The position numbers and the translations under genes are program-made. Positions 1 through 6,504 of a DNA stretch of 7,235 nt are shown here, piece after piece. The DNA is taken from positions 1-7,235 of the forward strand of contig JBDKLF010000048.1 in assembly GCA_039795755.1 (NCBI GenBank), written 5' to 3'. How positions within the stretch are numbered: the first letter of the stretch is position 1; each line of letters starts with the position of its first letter. This DNA is from JANNXY01 sp039795755 (GTDB lineage: Bacteria > Patescibacteriota > Minisyncoccia > Phycocordibacterales > CAIZIN01). Below the pieces are notes generated by a model, which was given only the letters and a program-made list of their open reading frames with translations, had not been told where the DNA came from and did not search any database.

Positions 1-1425
1 ACGTTTTATGTTGAAAAGGCAACACCGTCTCTATTGCTTACCAACCTTACTTCTGATGTTGATGGTATCAAGTCATTTGTGTCACAAGCACTCGTATCAA
101 TTGTTGCTGCGGTATTCAGTATTATTGGAGCATCAATATTACTCCTCTCAATTAACTGGAAGCTTGGTATTGCGGTGCTCATGCTTATTCCAATTATTGC
201 TTATGTGTTCTACACTGCGTTTTCTAAGATTGGTGGTTTGTTCGGAAAGGGTCAAGGCATTATTGATCGATTGAATGGGGTGATTGGAGGAACGATTATC
301 GGTGCAGCATTGATTCGTGTGGTGAATGCAAAGCATACTGAAATCGATAAGTTCATAGGAGCAAATAGTGCAGCTCGTGATAATGGCCTTGCGATTACGG
401 CATTATTTGCGAGTCTTATTCCTACAGTGATGTTTGTTGCTAATGCTGCAACGATTGTTATCTTGCTTTTGGGAGGACATTTTGTTATCGGAGGAACTAT
501 GACATTGGGTGAGTTTGCTGCATTTAACTCATATATTACGATTCTTATTTTTCCTATATTCATTATCGGATTCATGTCGGGAATTATTGGTCGAGCACAA
601 GCATCTTTCAAACGAGTCAAAGAAATATTTGATCTCGAACCAGTTCCAGAAGAAGGAACATCTGATCAAATTATTTCTGGTAATATAGAAGTCAAAGATG
701 TAAGTCTCGTACTAGGTGAAAAGACCGTGCTCGATACTATCGATTTTACTATTACACCTGGAAGTAAAAATGCAATTATTGGTCCAACTGCAGCAGGTAA
801 GACACAGTTGTTATATTTGCTTACAGGATTGGTGAAGCCAGAGAAGGGAGAAATTCTCTATGACGGTATCTCAATACAAGCATTCAAAAAGACTTCATTT
901 CATAATCAAGTTGGTTTTGTCTTTCAGGATAGTGTGATGTTCAACCTGACAATCCGTGAAAATATTGCATTTAGTAAAGAGGTGTCCAGTGAAGCACTTA
1001 CAAAAGCAATTGAGGCAGCAGAACTCGCTCCTTTTGTTGCTTCACTTCCAAATGGATTGGAGACACATGTCTCTGAACGAGGTACATCGCTCTCTGGAGG
1101 TCAGAAGCAGCGAATCATGCTTGCACGTGCACTTGCATTGAATCCAAAGGTGCTTATTCTCGATGACTTCACTGCGCGTGTTGATGCTCAGACTGAAGCG
1201 AGAATTATTGCAAATATTGATCGTTTGTATCCAGGTATAACACTCATTTCTGTAACACAAAAGATTGCACCTATTATGTCGTACGATCACATTATTGTAC
1301 TTATGGAAGGGGAGTTAATTGCTTCGGGTACACACGAATACCTCATGAAGCATGCACCTGAATATGTTCAGATATTTGATTCGCAACAAAGTACGATGCA
1401 ATTAGAAAAAGACCATGAAAAATAA
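1..1425 (+). CDS. ABC exporter half-transporter, degenerate-site subunit (5' partial)
   Basis: Membrane and ATPase half of an ABC exporter. The reading frame is open from base 1 (474 codons visible). The TTG at 34 is internal, because the upstream codons already read as exporter membrane-domain sequence; roughly the first 110-120 residues are missing. Visible codons 20-210 hold hydrophobic helices (TM3-TM6). The nucleotide-binding domain follows: Walker A GPTAAGKT at codons 261-268, Q-loop in 'VGFVFQD', normal signature LSGGQ at 364-368, and Walker B 'LILDD' ending at 388-389. Asp389 stands where the catalytic Glu normally is, and Gln420 ('VTQK') replaces the switch His. The A-loop region (234-240) has no aromatic residue. 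These losses match the degenerate-site subunit of heterodimeric exporters such as TM287 of TM287/288. The gene overlaps the next by 11 bp, so they are probably translationally coupled. The substrate (drug, lipid or peptide) cannot be told. Confidence 0.93.
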   Translation, partial: TFYVEKATPSLLLTNLTSDVDGIKSFVSQALVSIVAAVFSIIGASILLLSINWKLGIAVLMLIPIIAYVFYTAFSKIGGLFGKGQGIIDRLNGVIGGTIIGAALIRVVNAKHTEIDKFIGANSAARDNGLAITALFASLIPTVMFVANAATIVILLLGGHFVIGGTMTLGEFAAFNSYITILIFPIFIIGFMSGIIGRAQASFKRVKEIFDLEPVPEEGTSDQIISGNIEVKDVSLVLGEKTVLDTIDFTITPGSKNAIIGPTAAGKTQLLYLLTGLVKPEKGEILYDGISIQAFKKTSFHNQVGFVFQDSVMFNLTIRENIAFSKEVSSEALTKAIEAAELAPFVASLPNGLETHVSERGTSLSGGQKQRIMLARALALNPKVLILDDFTARVDAQTEARIIANIDRLYPGITLISVTQKIAPIMSYDHIIVLMEGELIASGTHEYLMKHAPEYVQIFDSQQSTMQLEKDHEK

Positions 1426-3145
1426 TTCACTCTTACAAAAGAAATCATTGTGGCGTCTGGTTGCGAGCAAGAAGCGACTGATTATTATTGCTGCAGTTGC
1501 GACAATCGCCAACTCATTATTTACCCTTGCAGGACCATTTATTATTGGATATGCAGTGGATCATTATCTGGTTCATGCAATGTACCGACAGATGATTATT
1601 GCATCAGTGGTATTGCTTGTGCTGTATGCTCTTGCATTCGTGAGTAATGTTATCCAAACACGCACGATGGGATCGGTTGGTCAGGGAGTACTCTTCGATG
1701 TACGTAATCGTATATTTAATAAGCTACAAGATTTACCACTCTCATTCTTTAATCAGAACAAGGCAGGTGATCTCATTTCACGAATTAACAATGATACCGA
1801 AAAGCTCAATCAGTTTTTCTCAGAAACATTGGTCCGATTTATTGGAAGTGTGTGTATTATTGGTGGAGCTGCATTGTTCGTACTGGTAATTAATTGGCGT
1901 CTCGGATTAAGTGCACTTGCACCAGCAATCGGTGTGTGGATACTTACAGCAATTATTTCTTCATTGGTAAGAAAGACAAACAAGAAAAGTTTGCAAACCG
2001 TAGGATCAATGAGTGCTGAGATTGATGAAAGTCTCAAGAACTTCAAGGTTATTGTTGCCTTCAATCGTCGAGATTATTTCAGAGAAAAGTTTGCAGTGGT
2101 AAATGAGCAGAATTTCAAAGCAAATGTGAAAGCAGGAATGCTCAATGGATTATTCACCCCTTTGTATGACTTTGCAGCAAATGCAGGTCAGCTTATTGTA
2201 CTAGTGTATGGATTAGTGCTTATTTCACAAGGATTGTTTACTGTTGGTTTGCTTATTGGTTTCTTGTCATATGTTGAACGATTTTATAATCCACTCCGAC
2301 AACTTGCGGTACTGTGGTCACAGGTGCAGCTTGCATATGCATCATGGGATCGTGTTCAGGAGATTCTTACTCTTGAATCATCAATGAAGCTAGTTCAAGG
2401 AGCCTCTACATCATCAGATAATCTTATTGAGTTTAAGAATGTATCTTTTGCATACGAGAGTATTGATACTGAGAGTAAAAAAATACTTTCACATATTAAC
2501 TTTGTACTCGAGAAGGGTAAGACCTATGCACTTGTTGGTCCAACAGGAGGCGGTAAGACTACCACTGCATCACTTATTGCTCGATTATATGATCCTACAG
2601 AGGGTGAAGTGATTATGAAAGGCAAAGATATACGAAGCTATTCTGATAAAGACCGTACTGATGTTATTTCATTTATTCTTCAAGATCCGTTTATATTCAA
2701 GGGTACACTTGCTGAGAATATTACTTTTGGAAATGCACGTTATGAACATGCTTCAATTCAGGATATTGAACAAGGATTGAGAAGTAGTGGGTTGAGTGAC
2801 TTGATGAGTCGATTCGAGGCAGGTCTCGAGACGGTAGTGAGTGGTGGAGAGGGGATGAGTCTTGGACAGAAACAAATCATTGCCTTTATTCGAGCGATTC
2901 TCCGACAACCTCAGGTCCTCATTCTCGATGAAGCGACGGCAAACATCGATACTGTTACCGAAGAAGTGTTGCAGCGAATTATTGATGTGCTACCAGCAGA
3001 AACAACCAAGGTAATCATCGCTCATCGACTCAATACGATCAAAAACGCAGATGAAATCTTCTTTGTGAACGGTGGAACAGTCACCCAGGCAGGATCGATG
3101 GAACACGCACTCGAACTCTTGTTGCACGATAAGCGAACGAGTTAG
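1415..3145 (+). CDS. ABC exporter half-transporter, catalytic-Glu subunit
   Basis: Full-length half-transporter of 576 residues, usual for the family: six-helix membrane domain (about 20-310), then the nucleotide-binding domain (about 345-570). Visible motifs are an aromatic A-loop ('VSFAYES'), Walker A GPTGGGKT at 375-382, Q-loop in 'ISFILQD', Walker B 'LILDEAT' with D505 and catalytic E506, and switch His537 in 'IIAHRLN'. The signature motif is abnormal: MSLGQ at 481-485 instead of LSGGQ, much as TM288 carries a changed signature. In a head-to-tail dimer its Walker A, Glu and His would face the normal LSGGQ of the upstream subunit (active site), while its own altered signature would face the upstream subunit's D/Q site (inactive). 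The ATG lies inside the end of the upstream gene with no Shine-Dalgarno sequence, which fits coupled translation. It acts in the cytoplasmic membrane; the substrate is unknown. Confidence 0.95.
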   Translation: MKNNSLLQKKSLWRLVASKKRLIIIAAVATIANSLFTLAGPFIIGYAVDHYLVHAMYRQMIIASVVLLVLYALAFVSNVIQTRTMGSVGQGVLFDVRNRIFNKLQDLPLSFFNQNKAGDLISRINNDTEKLNQFFSETLVRFIGSVCIIGGAALFVLVINWRLGLSALAPAIGVWILTAIISSLVRKTNKKSLQTVGSMSAEIDESLKNFKVIVAFNRRDYFREKFAVVNEQNFKANVKAGMLNGLFTPLYDFAANAGQLIVLVYGLVLISQGLFTVGLLIGFLSYVERFYNPLRQLAVLWSQVQLAYASWDRVQEILTLESSMKLVQGASTSSDNLIEFKNVSFAYESIDTESKKILSHINFVLEKGKTYALVGPTGGGKTTTASLIARLYDPTEGEVIMKGKDIRSYSDKDRTDVISFILQDPFIFKGTLAENITFGNARYEHASIQDIEQGLRSSGLSDLMSRFEAGLETVVSGGEGMSLGQKQIIAFIRAILRQPQVLILDEATANIDTVTEEVLQRIIDVLPAETTKVIIAHRLNTIKNADEIFFVNGGTVTQAGSMEHALELLLHDKRTS

Positions 3146-3146
3146 G

Positions 3147-3175
3147 TTGACTTTTTGTGCTTATTTTGCTATAGT
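3147..3175 (+). promoter_or_regulatory. Sigma70-type promoter for the DEAD-box helicase gene
   Basis: TTGACT at 3147-3152, a 17-bp spacer, then TATAGT at 3170-3175 preceded by TGC (extended -10). Each hexamer has one mismatch to consensus. It starts two bases after the ABC stop codon. Transcription should begin near 3182, giving a leader of about 125 nt. Confidence 0.8.
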
Positions 3176-3191
3176 TTTCTGCATAACTATA
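3170..3191. repeat. 7-bp inverted repeat over the -10 box and start site
   Basis: TATAGTT (3170-3176) and AACTATA (3185-3191) are perfect reverse complements 8 nt apart. The left arm contains the -10 hexamer and the right arm lies just past the predicted start site, where a repressor could sit. It is AT-rich, so chance is possible. Confidence 0.4.
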
Positions 3192-3209
3192 TCTCGGAAG
3201 TTTTCTTTA

Positions 3210-3295
3210 GGCCTTTATTTCGGCCACATTTGAGTAGAACTTTGGAGACCGGCAGCTGCGATTAATACTGCGGCACTTACCAATAAGCCAAAGTT
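3210..3295 (+). promoter_or_regulatory. Foldable 5' leader of the helicase mRNA
   Basis: Three pairings can be drawn by eye. A short hairpin joins GGCC 3210-3213 with GGCC 3222-3225. An 8-bp outer stem joins AACTTTGG 3238-3245 with CCAAAGTT 3288-3295. Inside it, CCG 3249-3251 plus CAG 3253-3255 pair with CTGCGG 3268-3273, with G3252 bulged and a 12-nt loop. The outer stem ends 13 nt before the ATG. No T-run follows the stems, so a simple terminator is unlikely. Control of helicase translation or mRNA stability, for instance by temperature or by the helicase itself, is inference. I do not recognise a known riboswitch class. Confidence 0.45.
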
Positions 3296-3308
3296 ATACA
3301 ATAATAAT

Positions 3309-4568
3309 ATGCATTACGTACAACGTACTATTCGTGGTGGTCCTTCATTTGACCGTTCTCCACGAAAACCAAGTAGATTCGGTGGTAATAACCGAGGAGG
3401 AAATAGAGGTGGTGGAAGAGGCCGTGGACGAGGTCCAAAAGGTAGCTTCATCGATGTTTCAAAATTTATTAATAAGGCTGTGATAACTGAGCAGACAGAA
3501 GTGTTTGTTCCAAAGCATGCTTTTGCTGATTTTGCTGTTGACGATATGGTCAAGCGAGCAGTAATCGCAAAGGGTTACACTACACCGACTCCAATTCAGG
3601 ATTCAGCAATTCCTCATGTACTTGAAGGAAAGGATCTTGTTGGTATCGCTAATACGGGTACTGGTAAGACAGCTGCTTTCCTTGTTCCGCTTTTGAATAA
3701 AATTCGTTTTGATTCAAAGCAGCAAGTGATTATTCTTGCTCCAACACGAGAATTGGCAATTCAGATTGATGAAGAGCTTAAAGGCTTTGCAGCAAATCTC
3801 AATCCAGGTCTTCCAGTGAACAAGAAAATCTTTTCAGTATGTTGCGTAGGAGGTATGCCAATCTTTAAACAGATTCGTGATCTCAAATACGCATACAACT
3901 TCGTTATTGGAACTCCAGGACGAATTAATGATCTTATTGAACGTAAGCTTATCAAGCTTAATGAATTTAATACGATTGTACTCGATGAAGCAGATCGAAT
4001 GCTTGATATGGGATTCATTGCAGATATGCGAGCAATTATGGCAGGTATGCCGAAGGAACGACAAACATTGTTCTTCTCTGCAACACTTTCACCAGAAATT
4101 GAACGTTTGATTCATGAATTTCTTAATCAGCCAGTGCGAATTTCAGTTAAGACACGAGACACTTCAAAGAACATTGATCAAGATGTACTTCGAGTTGCTG
4201 GTGGTTCAAAGATTGATAAGCTACATGAATTGCTTTCACATGCAGACTTTTCTAAGGTAATTATCTTTGGAAAGACAAAGCATGGAGTAGAGAAGCTTGC
4301 TCAGACCTTGATCCAAAAGGGTCACAAGGTAGATGCACTACATGGTGACAAGAATCACAGTCATCGACAGCGAGCACTCGGTAAGTTCAAGGACAATCAG
4401 GTGAATGTACTTGTTGCTACTGACGTTGCAGCACGAGGATTGGATATTCCAAATGTTACTCACGTGATCAACTACGATATTCCAAATACGTATGATGATT
4501 ATGTACACCGAATTGGCCGAACTGGCCGAGGAGGAAAGACCGGAAAGGCAATTACTTTCGTAGATTAA
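3309..4568 (+). CDS. DEAD-box ATP-dependent RNA helicase with Gly/Arg-rich N-terminus
   Basis: ATP-driven RNA unwinding enzyme of the RhlE/CsdA-like superfamily 2 group, 419 residues, cytoplasmic. Residues 9-46 are rich in Gly and Arg and probably bind RNA. The core has a Q-motif in 'PTPIQ', motif I ANTGTGKT (114-121), Ia 'PTRELA', 'TPGR', motif II DEAD (226-229), motif III SAT (257-259), motif V 'ATDVAARGLD', and motif VI HRIGRTGR (400-407). The protein stops 12 residues after motif VI, so there is no C-terminal tail such as DeaD carries. The basic extension sits at the front instead. This arrangement, with the 'FINKAV' linker, resembles Patescibacteria helicases as I remember them. The ATG at 3309 is chosen because the next Met in frame is about residue 80, past the Gly/Arg region. 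No Shine-Dalgarno sequence precedes it. Likely roles are ribosome assembly, mRNA turnover or cold adaptation; the exact role is not shown by sequence. Confidence 0.96.
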   Translation: MHYVQRTIRGGPSFDRSPRKPSRFGGNNRGGNRGGGRGRGRGPKGSFIDVSKFINKAVITEQTEVFVPKHAFADFAVDDMVKRAVIAKGYTTPTPIQDSAIPHVLEGKDLVGIANTGTGKTAAFLVPLLNKIRFDSKQQVIILAPTRELAIQIDEELKGFAANLNPGLPVNKKIFSVCCVGGMPIFKQIRDLKYAYNFVIGTPGRINDLIERKLIKLNEFNTIVLDEADRMLDMGFIADMRAIMAGMPKERQTLFFSATLSPEIERLIHEFLNQPVRISVKTRDTSKNIDQDVLRVAGGSKIDKLHELLSHADFSKVIIFGKTKHGVEKLAQTLIQKGHKVDALHGDKNHSHRQRALGKFKDNQVNVLVATDVAARGLDIPNVTHVINYDIPNTYDDYVHRIGRTGRGGKTGKAITFVD

Positions 4569-4580
4569 TACATCTCAAAC

Positions 4581-4611
4581 AAAAAACCGCTTCACTTCGA
4601 AGCGGTTTTTT
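4581..4611. terminator. Bidirectional Rho-independent terminator
   Basis: AAAAAACCGCTTC (4581-4593) and GAAGCGGTTTTTT (4599-4611) form a perfect 13-bp inverted repeat around a 5-nt loop: a 7-bp core flanked by A6 and T6. It begins 12 bp after the helicase stop and lies 14 bp from the stop of the minus-strand small gene, so it can end both convergent transcripts. Confidence 0.93.
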
Positions 4612-4625
4612 GTTGCATGGCTTTA

Positions 4626-4796
4626 TTAAGGCGCTCGGTAGCAGTTATATTTTGTGAGTAATTCACTCAGTTTATCCGGTGAATCCTTGAATTCTGTTCG
4701 TATATTTTGGCAGCGTATTCTAGGTTGTCTTTCTATTATGTAGAAGAATAGAAAGATTGCACTGAGTATTATTAGTATAAGAATATACTTCTTCAT
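4626..4796 (-). CDS. Small single-pass membrane protein, 56 residues, unknown function
   Basis: I do not recognise this family. The minus-strand frame runs from ATG (4796-4794) to TAA (4628-4626). The N-terminus has two Lys, then a hydrophobic stretch (about residues 4-21), then a charged tail that would lie outside the membrane if the segment is a signal anchor. The tail reads like a short helical domain ('DSPDKLSELLTKY') and contains two cysteines, C29 and C52. Support for a real gene: its ATG is only 5 bp past the DoxX stop on the same strand, the frame is anchor plus soluble tail rather than random sequence, it ends 14 bp before a strong terminator, and it fills nearly all of an otherwise empty gap. 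Against it: ATA makes up 7 of 9 Ile codons, unlike its neighbours. No Shine-Dalgarno sequence; coupling to the DoxX gene is likely. Confidence 0.6.
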   Translation of the reverse strand: MKKYILILIILSAIFLFFYIIERQPRIRCQNIRTEFKDSPDKLSELLTKYNCYRAP

Positions 4797-4801
4797 TCCA
4801 T

Positions 4802-5173
4802 TTATTCTTTGTGTGTTGCGAGTGCGATGAGTGTAGCTTCGATTCCAATATCTCGAATCTGTGTAGCACCACTTACCAAGAGAATAATATGAAGCATGTC
4901 AATTGCAAGAAGCGCTGCAACCGTTCGTGTCATGATGCCTGCAAACAATAATAGTCCTGCAACAAGTTCAAAGATTCCATGAAGTACCACTAATCGCTCT
5001 GGACTCGCGATGAATGATGTCCATTCTGGCACGAGACCAATCCATTTAGACGTATCGGTAATTCCAGACCATCCGAACCACATGAAGACGAATCCAATAC
5101 CAAATCGCAGTGCGTAAGTACTGAGATATGATTTGCTTGCAAAGAATCCTTCGATGCGACTGAGTATATTCAT
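4802..5173 (-). CDS. DoxX-like small integral membrane protein
   Basis: A 123-residue protein with four predicted membrane helices (about 19-38, 59-80, 82-100, 107-121), the size and layout of the DoxX family. Family-like stretches are 'LRFGIGFVFMWFGWSGI' in helix 1, 'HGIFELVAGLLLFAG' in helix 2 and 'RDIGIEATLIAL' in helix 4. DoxX relatives act at the cytoplasmic membrane, some linked to quinone or thiosulfate oxidation or to oxidative stress; the biochemical role of most is unsettled. The gene starts 11 bp after the cytochrome b5-like gene and is followed 5 bp later by the small membrane gene, so the three are probably co-transcribed. No Shine-Dalgarno sequence precedes the ATG. Confidence 0.85.
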   Translation of the reverse strand: MNILSRIEGFFASKSYLSTYALRFGIGFVFMWFGWSGITDTSKWIGLVPEWTSFIASPERLVVLHGIFELVAGLLLFAGIMTRTVAALLAIDMLHIILLVSGATQIRDIGIEATLIALATHKE

Positions 5174-5184
5174 AAATGTATTAA

Positions 5185-5679
5185 TTAGTTAATAAGTGCT
5201 CCAATAAAGAATGATGCGAGAATTCTTTCGGGTTTTGAATCACCACCGTGTTGTCCTTCAAATGCAGATGTTGCATCCTTTCCACACATTGCAAGAATCT
5301 CTCGCTGCCCACCTGGATGCTTGCTGATCCAATTGGTGAGATCGTAGACATTGCCATTTACAATACTCCAGCAACTTGTCTTGTCAGTATGTGCAGCAAC
5401 TTCTACTGAAGTGTAAGAGGTAATTGGTGGTGGTGTAGGGATGCCAGAGTTGTTGGTGCTTGGAGTGGGTACAGGTGGCTTCGGTGTAGTTTGTTGGCCA
5501 GTCTGGTTGGTTGAAGTGGTGGGAGTTGTGATAGTGGTTGTTGACGTACTTTTTGTACCAGTTGCATTAGTTGTGGTTAATGATTGCTCAGTCTGTTGTG
5601 TTGAATTAAGAAACGAAGTAATCATTAATCCTCCAAGCACGACAATTCCAATAATAAGCCCAATTATTTTTGATTTCAT
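5185..5679 (-). CDS. Membrane-anchored cytochrome b5-like haem-binding protein
   Basis: A 164-residue protein in three parts. Residues 4-24 are a hydrophobic N-terminal anchor after a basic start, with no lipobox Cys. Residues 26-86 are a low-complexity Thr/Ser/Pro/Gln/Asn linker. Residues 88-162 form a cytochrome b5-like domain: 'VYDLTNWISKHPGG' gives the first axial haem ligand H121 of the HPGG motif, and H144 in 'EGQHGG' is the likely second. Both ligands are present, so haem binding is expected. C103 and C132 could form a disulfide if the domain is outside the membrane, which the anchor and linker suggest. The role is probably electron transfer or haem handling, with an unknown partner; the DoxX-like protein encoded 11 bp downstream is a candidate by position only. 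It lies 28 bp after the ZIP gene on the same strand. Confidence 0.9.
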   Translation of the reverse strand: MKSKIIGLIIGIVVLGGLMITSFLNSTQQTEQSLTTTNATGTKSTSTTTITTPTTSTNQTGQQTTPKPPVPTPSTNNSGIPTPPPITSYTSVEVAAHTDKTSCWSIVNGNVYDLTNWISKHPGGQREILAMCGKDATSAFEGQHGGDSKPERILASFFIGALIN

Positions 5680-5687
5680 ATGCTGTT

Positions 5688-5696
5688 AGTATAACA
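5688..5696 (-). promoter_or_regulatory. Possible extended -10 promoter for the cytochrome b5-like gene
   Basis: On the minus strand TGT-TATACT (5696-5688) is an extended -10 with one hexamer mismatch, 8 nt before the ATG at 5679. No convincing -35 lies 17 bp upstream (GGAATA). If used, it would give an mRNA with only 1-2 leader bases. Confidence 0.35.
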
Positions 5697-5707
5697 AGTA
5701 ATATGTA

Positions 5708-6430
5708 CTATATTCCAGCGAGGGTAATTGCAACAAACATGGTAGCGAGTCCTGCGATAGTAGCAACTGTTGTCCAGATAGTAGGGTGATTATGATGACT
5801 TTCGGGAAGCAAGTCACTTGCTCCAATGTAGAGGAAGAATCCAGAGAATAATGAAAGAATAATTCCTAAGGTTCCTTCTGATACAGTGAAGAAAAGGGTA
5901 GAGAGTACTCCAAGTACTGGTGCGCATGCGTCCATGACAAGCCATTTCATTGCTTGTCGTCGTGTGCCACCATTTCTCAGTATCATGCTTACGGTATTGA
6001 TTCCATCTGAAAAGTCATGTGCGAGTACTGCGGCTGCAACAACTATTCCAAGAGTGTTTGATACTTGGAAGGCGAGTCCGATTCCAATACCATCGAGGAA
6101 GCTATGGAAGGAAAGACTTCCAGCACCAAGGTTTCCTTTGTGATGATGCTCGTGGTCATGATCGTCGTCGGTGTGATGGTGCATGACAAATAATCGATCA
6201 AGAATCATGTATGCAATAAAGCCGAGTGCAACAATTGCCATAATAGTTCCTGATTCATAAGTTGCACCAGCAAGCTCAAGGGATTCAGGGATAAGGTCAA
6301 AGAAGGCGACACCAACCACTGCTCCAGCAGAGAAGCCGAGGATGAGGTGTAACTTATCTCTGAATTTCAATGCAAACAATCCTCCCAATAATGTAAAAAT
6401 AAAAGCCGCAATAGATATAAGTAGTATCAT
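5708..6430 (-). CDS. ZIP-family divalent metal transporter
   Basis: A 240-residue integral membrane protein of the ZIP family, which moves Zn2+, Fe2+ or similar cations into the cytoplasm. About eight hydrophobic helices are visible. Metal-site motifs are 'HSFLDG' (H109, D113) in the TM4 region and 'HDFSDG' (H138, D142) in the TM5 region; these are variants of the more usual HN..(D/E)G and HE(I/L)PHE. The loop between TM3 and TM4 (84-97) is a His/Asp cluster with 8 His in 14 residues, a typical cytosolic metal-binding loop. A second small cluster, 'SHHNH', lies at 211-215. The gene is divergent from the Fur-family gene across an 80-bp control region and seems to lead the minus-strand operon. 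No Shine-Dalgarno sequence; the -10 lies 6 nt from the ATG. Metal choice cannot be read from sequence; zinc, iron and manganese are all possible. Confidence 0.92.
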   Translation of the reverse strand: MILLISIAAFIFTLLGGLFALKFRDKLHLILGFSAGAVVGVAFFDLIPESLELAGATYESGTIMAIVALGFIAYMILDRLFVMHHHTDDDHDHEHHHKGNLGAGSLSFHSFLDGIGIGLAFQVSNTLGIVVAAAVLAHDFSDGINTVSMILRNGGTRRQAMKWLVMDACAPVLGVLSTLFFTVSEGTLGIILSLFSGFFLYIGASDLLPESHHNHPTIWTTVATIAGLATMFVAITLAGI

Positions 6431-6436
6431 GATGAG

Positions 6437-6465
6437 ATAGTAGCACGAACTATTTCTAGATGCAA
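6437..6465 (-). promoter_or_regulatory. Promoter of the ZIP gene (predicted leaderless)
   Basis: On the minus strand TTGCAT (6465-6460), a 17-bp spacer, then TACTAT (6442-6437) preceded by TGC. Each hexamer is 4/6 to consensus, helped by the extended -10. Six bases separate the -10 from the ATG, so transcription should start at the A of the ATG. Confidence 0.55.
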
Positions 6466-6476
6466 CTATATTGCAT
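6460..6476. promoter_or_regulatory. Operator-like inverted repeat between ZIP and fur-family genes
   Basis: ATGCAA (6460-6465), 5 bp, TTGCAT (6471-6476): perfect 6-bp arms in a 17-bp dyad. The left arm is exactly the ZIP -35 box and the right arm touches the first base of the fur -35 box. Size and symmetry fit a Fur/Zur-type site, although the bases differ from the classic E. coli Fur box. Binding by the adjacent regulator is inference. Confidence 0.5.
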
Positions 6477-6504
6477 TAACATATTTGGGTACTTGTGCTA
6501 GTAT
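6476..6504 (+). promoter_or_regulatory. Promoter of the fur-family gene (predicted leaderless)
   Basis: TTAACA (6476-6481, 5/6 to consensus), a 17-bp spacer, then TAGTAT (6499-6504, 4/6) preceded by TGC. Six bases separate the -10 from the ATG at 6511, so the mRNA should begin at or beside the start codon. Confidence 0.6.

Noticed and set aside
34..36. TTG start codon for the first ABC gene
   Set aside because: The frame is open back to base 1 and the upstream codons already encode exporter membrane-domain sequence, so the gene is cut by the window edge.
3210..3225. GGCC hairpin as a terminator of the ABC operon
   Set aside because: The stem is only 4 bp with an 8-nt loop and no T-run follows. 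No clear terminator for the ABC genes was found before the helicase.
3230..3265. Short upstream frame (TTG to TAA, 11 codons) in the helicase leader
   Set aside because: It has no Shine-Dalgarno sequence, a non-ATG start and no recognisable peptide; it is better explained as part of the foldable leader.
5441..5689. Plus-strand 82-residue Val/Gly-rich frame
   Set aside because: It is the complement of the Thr/Pro-rich linker of the cytochrome b5-like gene; the low-complexity strand opposite it gives an artefactual open frame.
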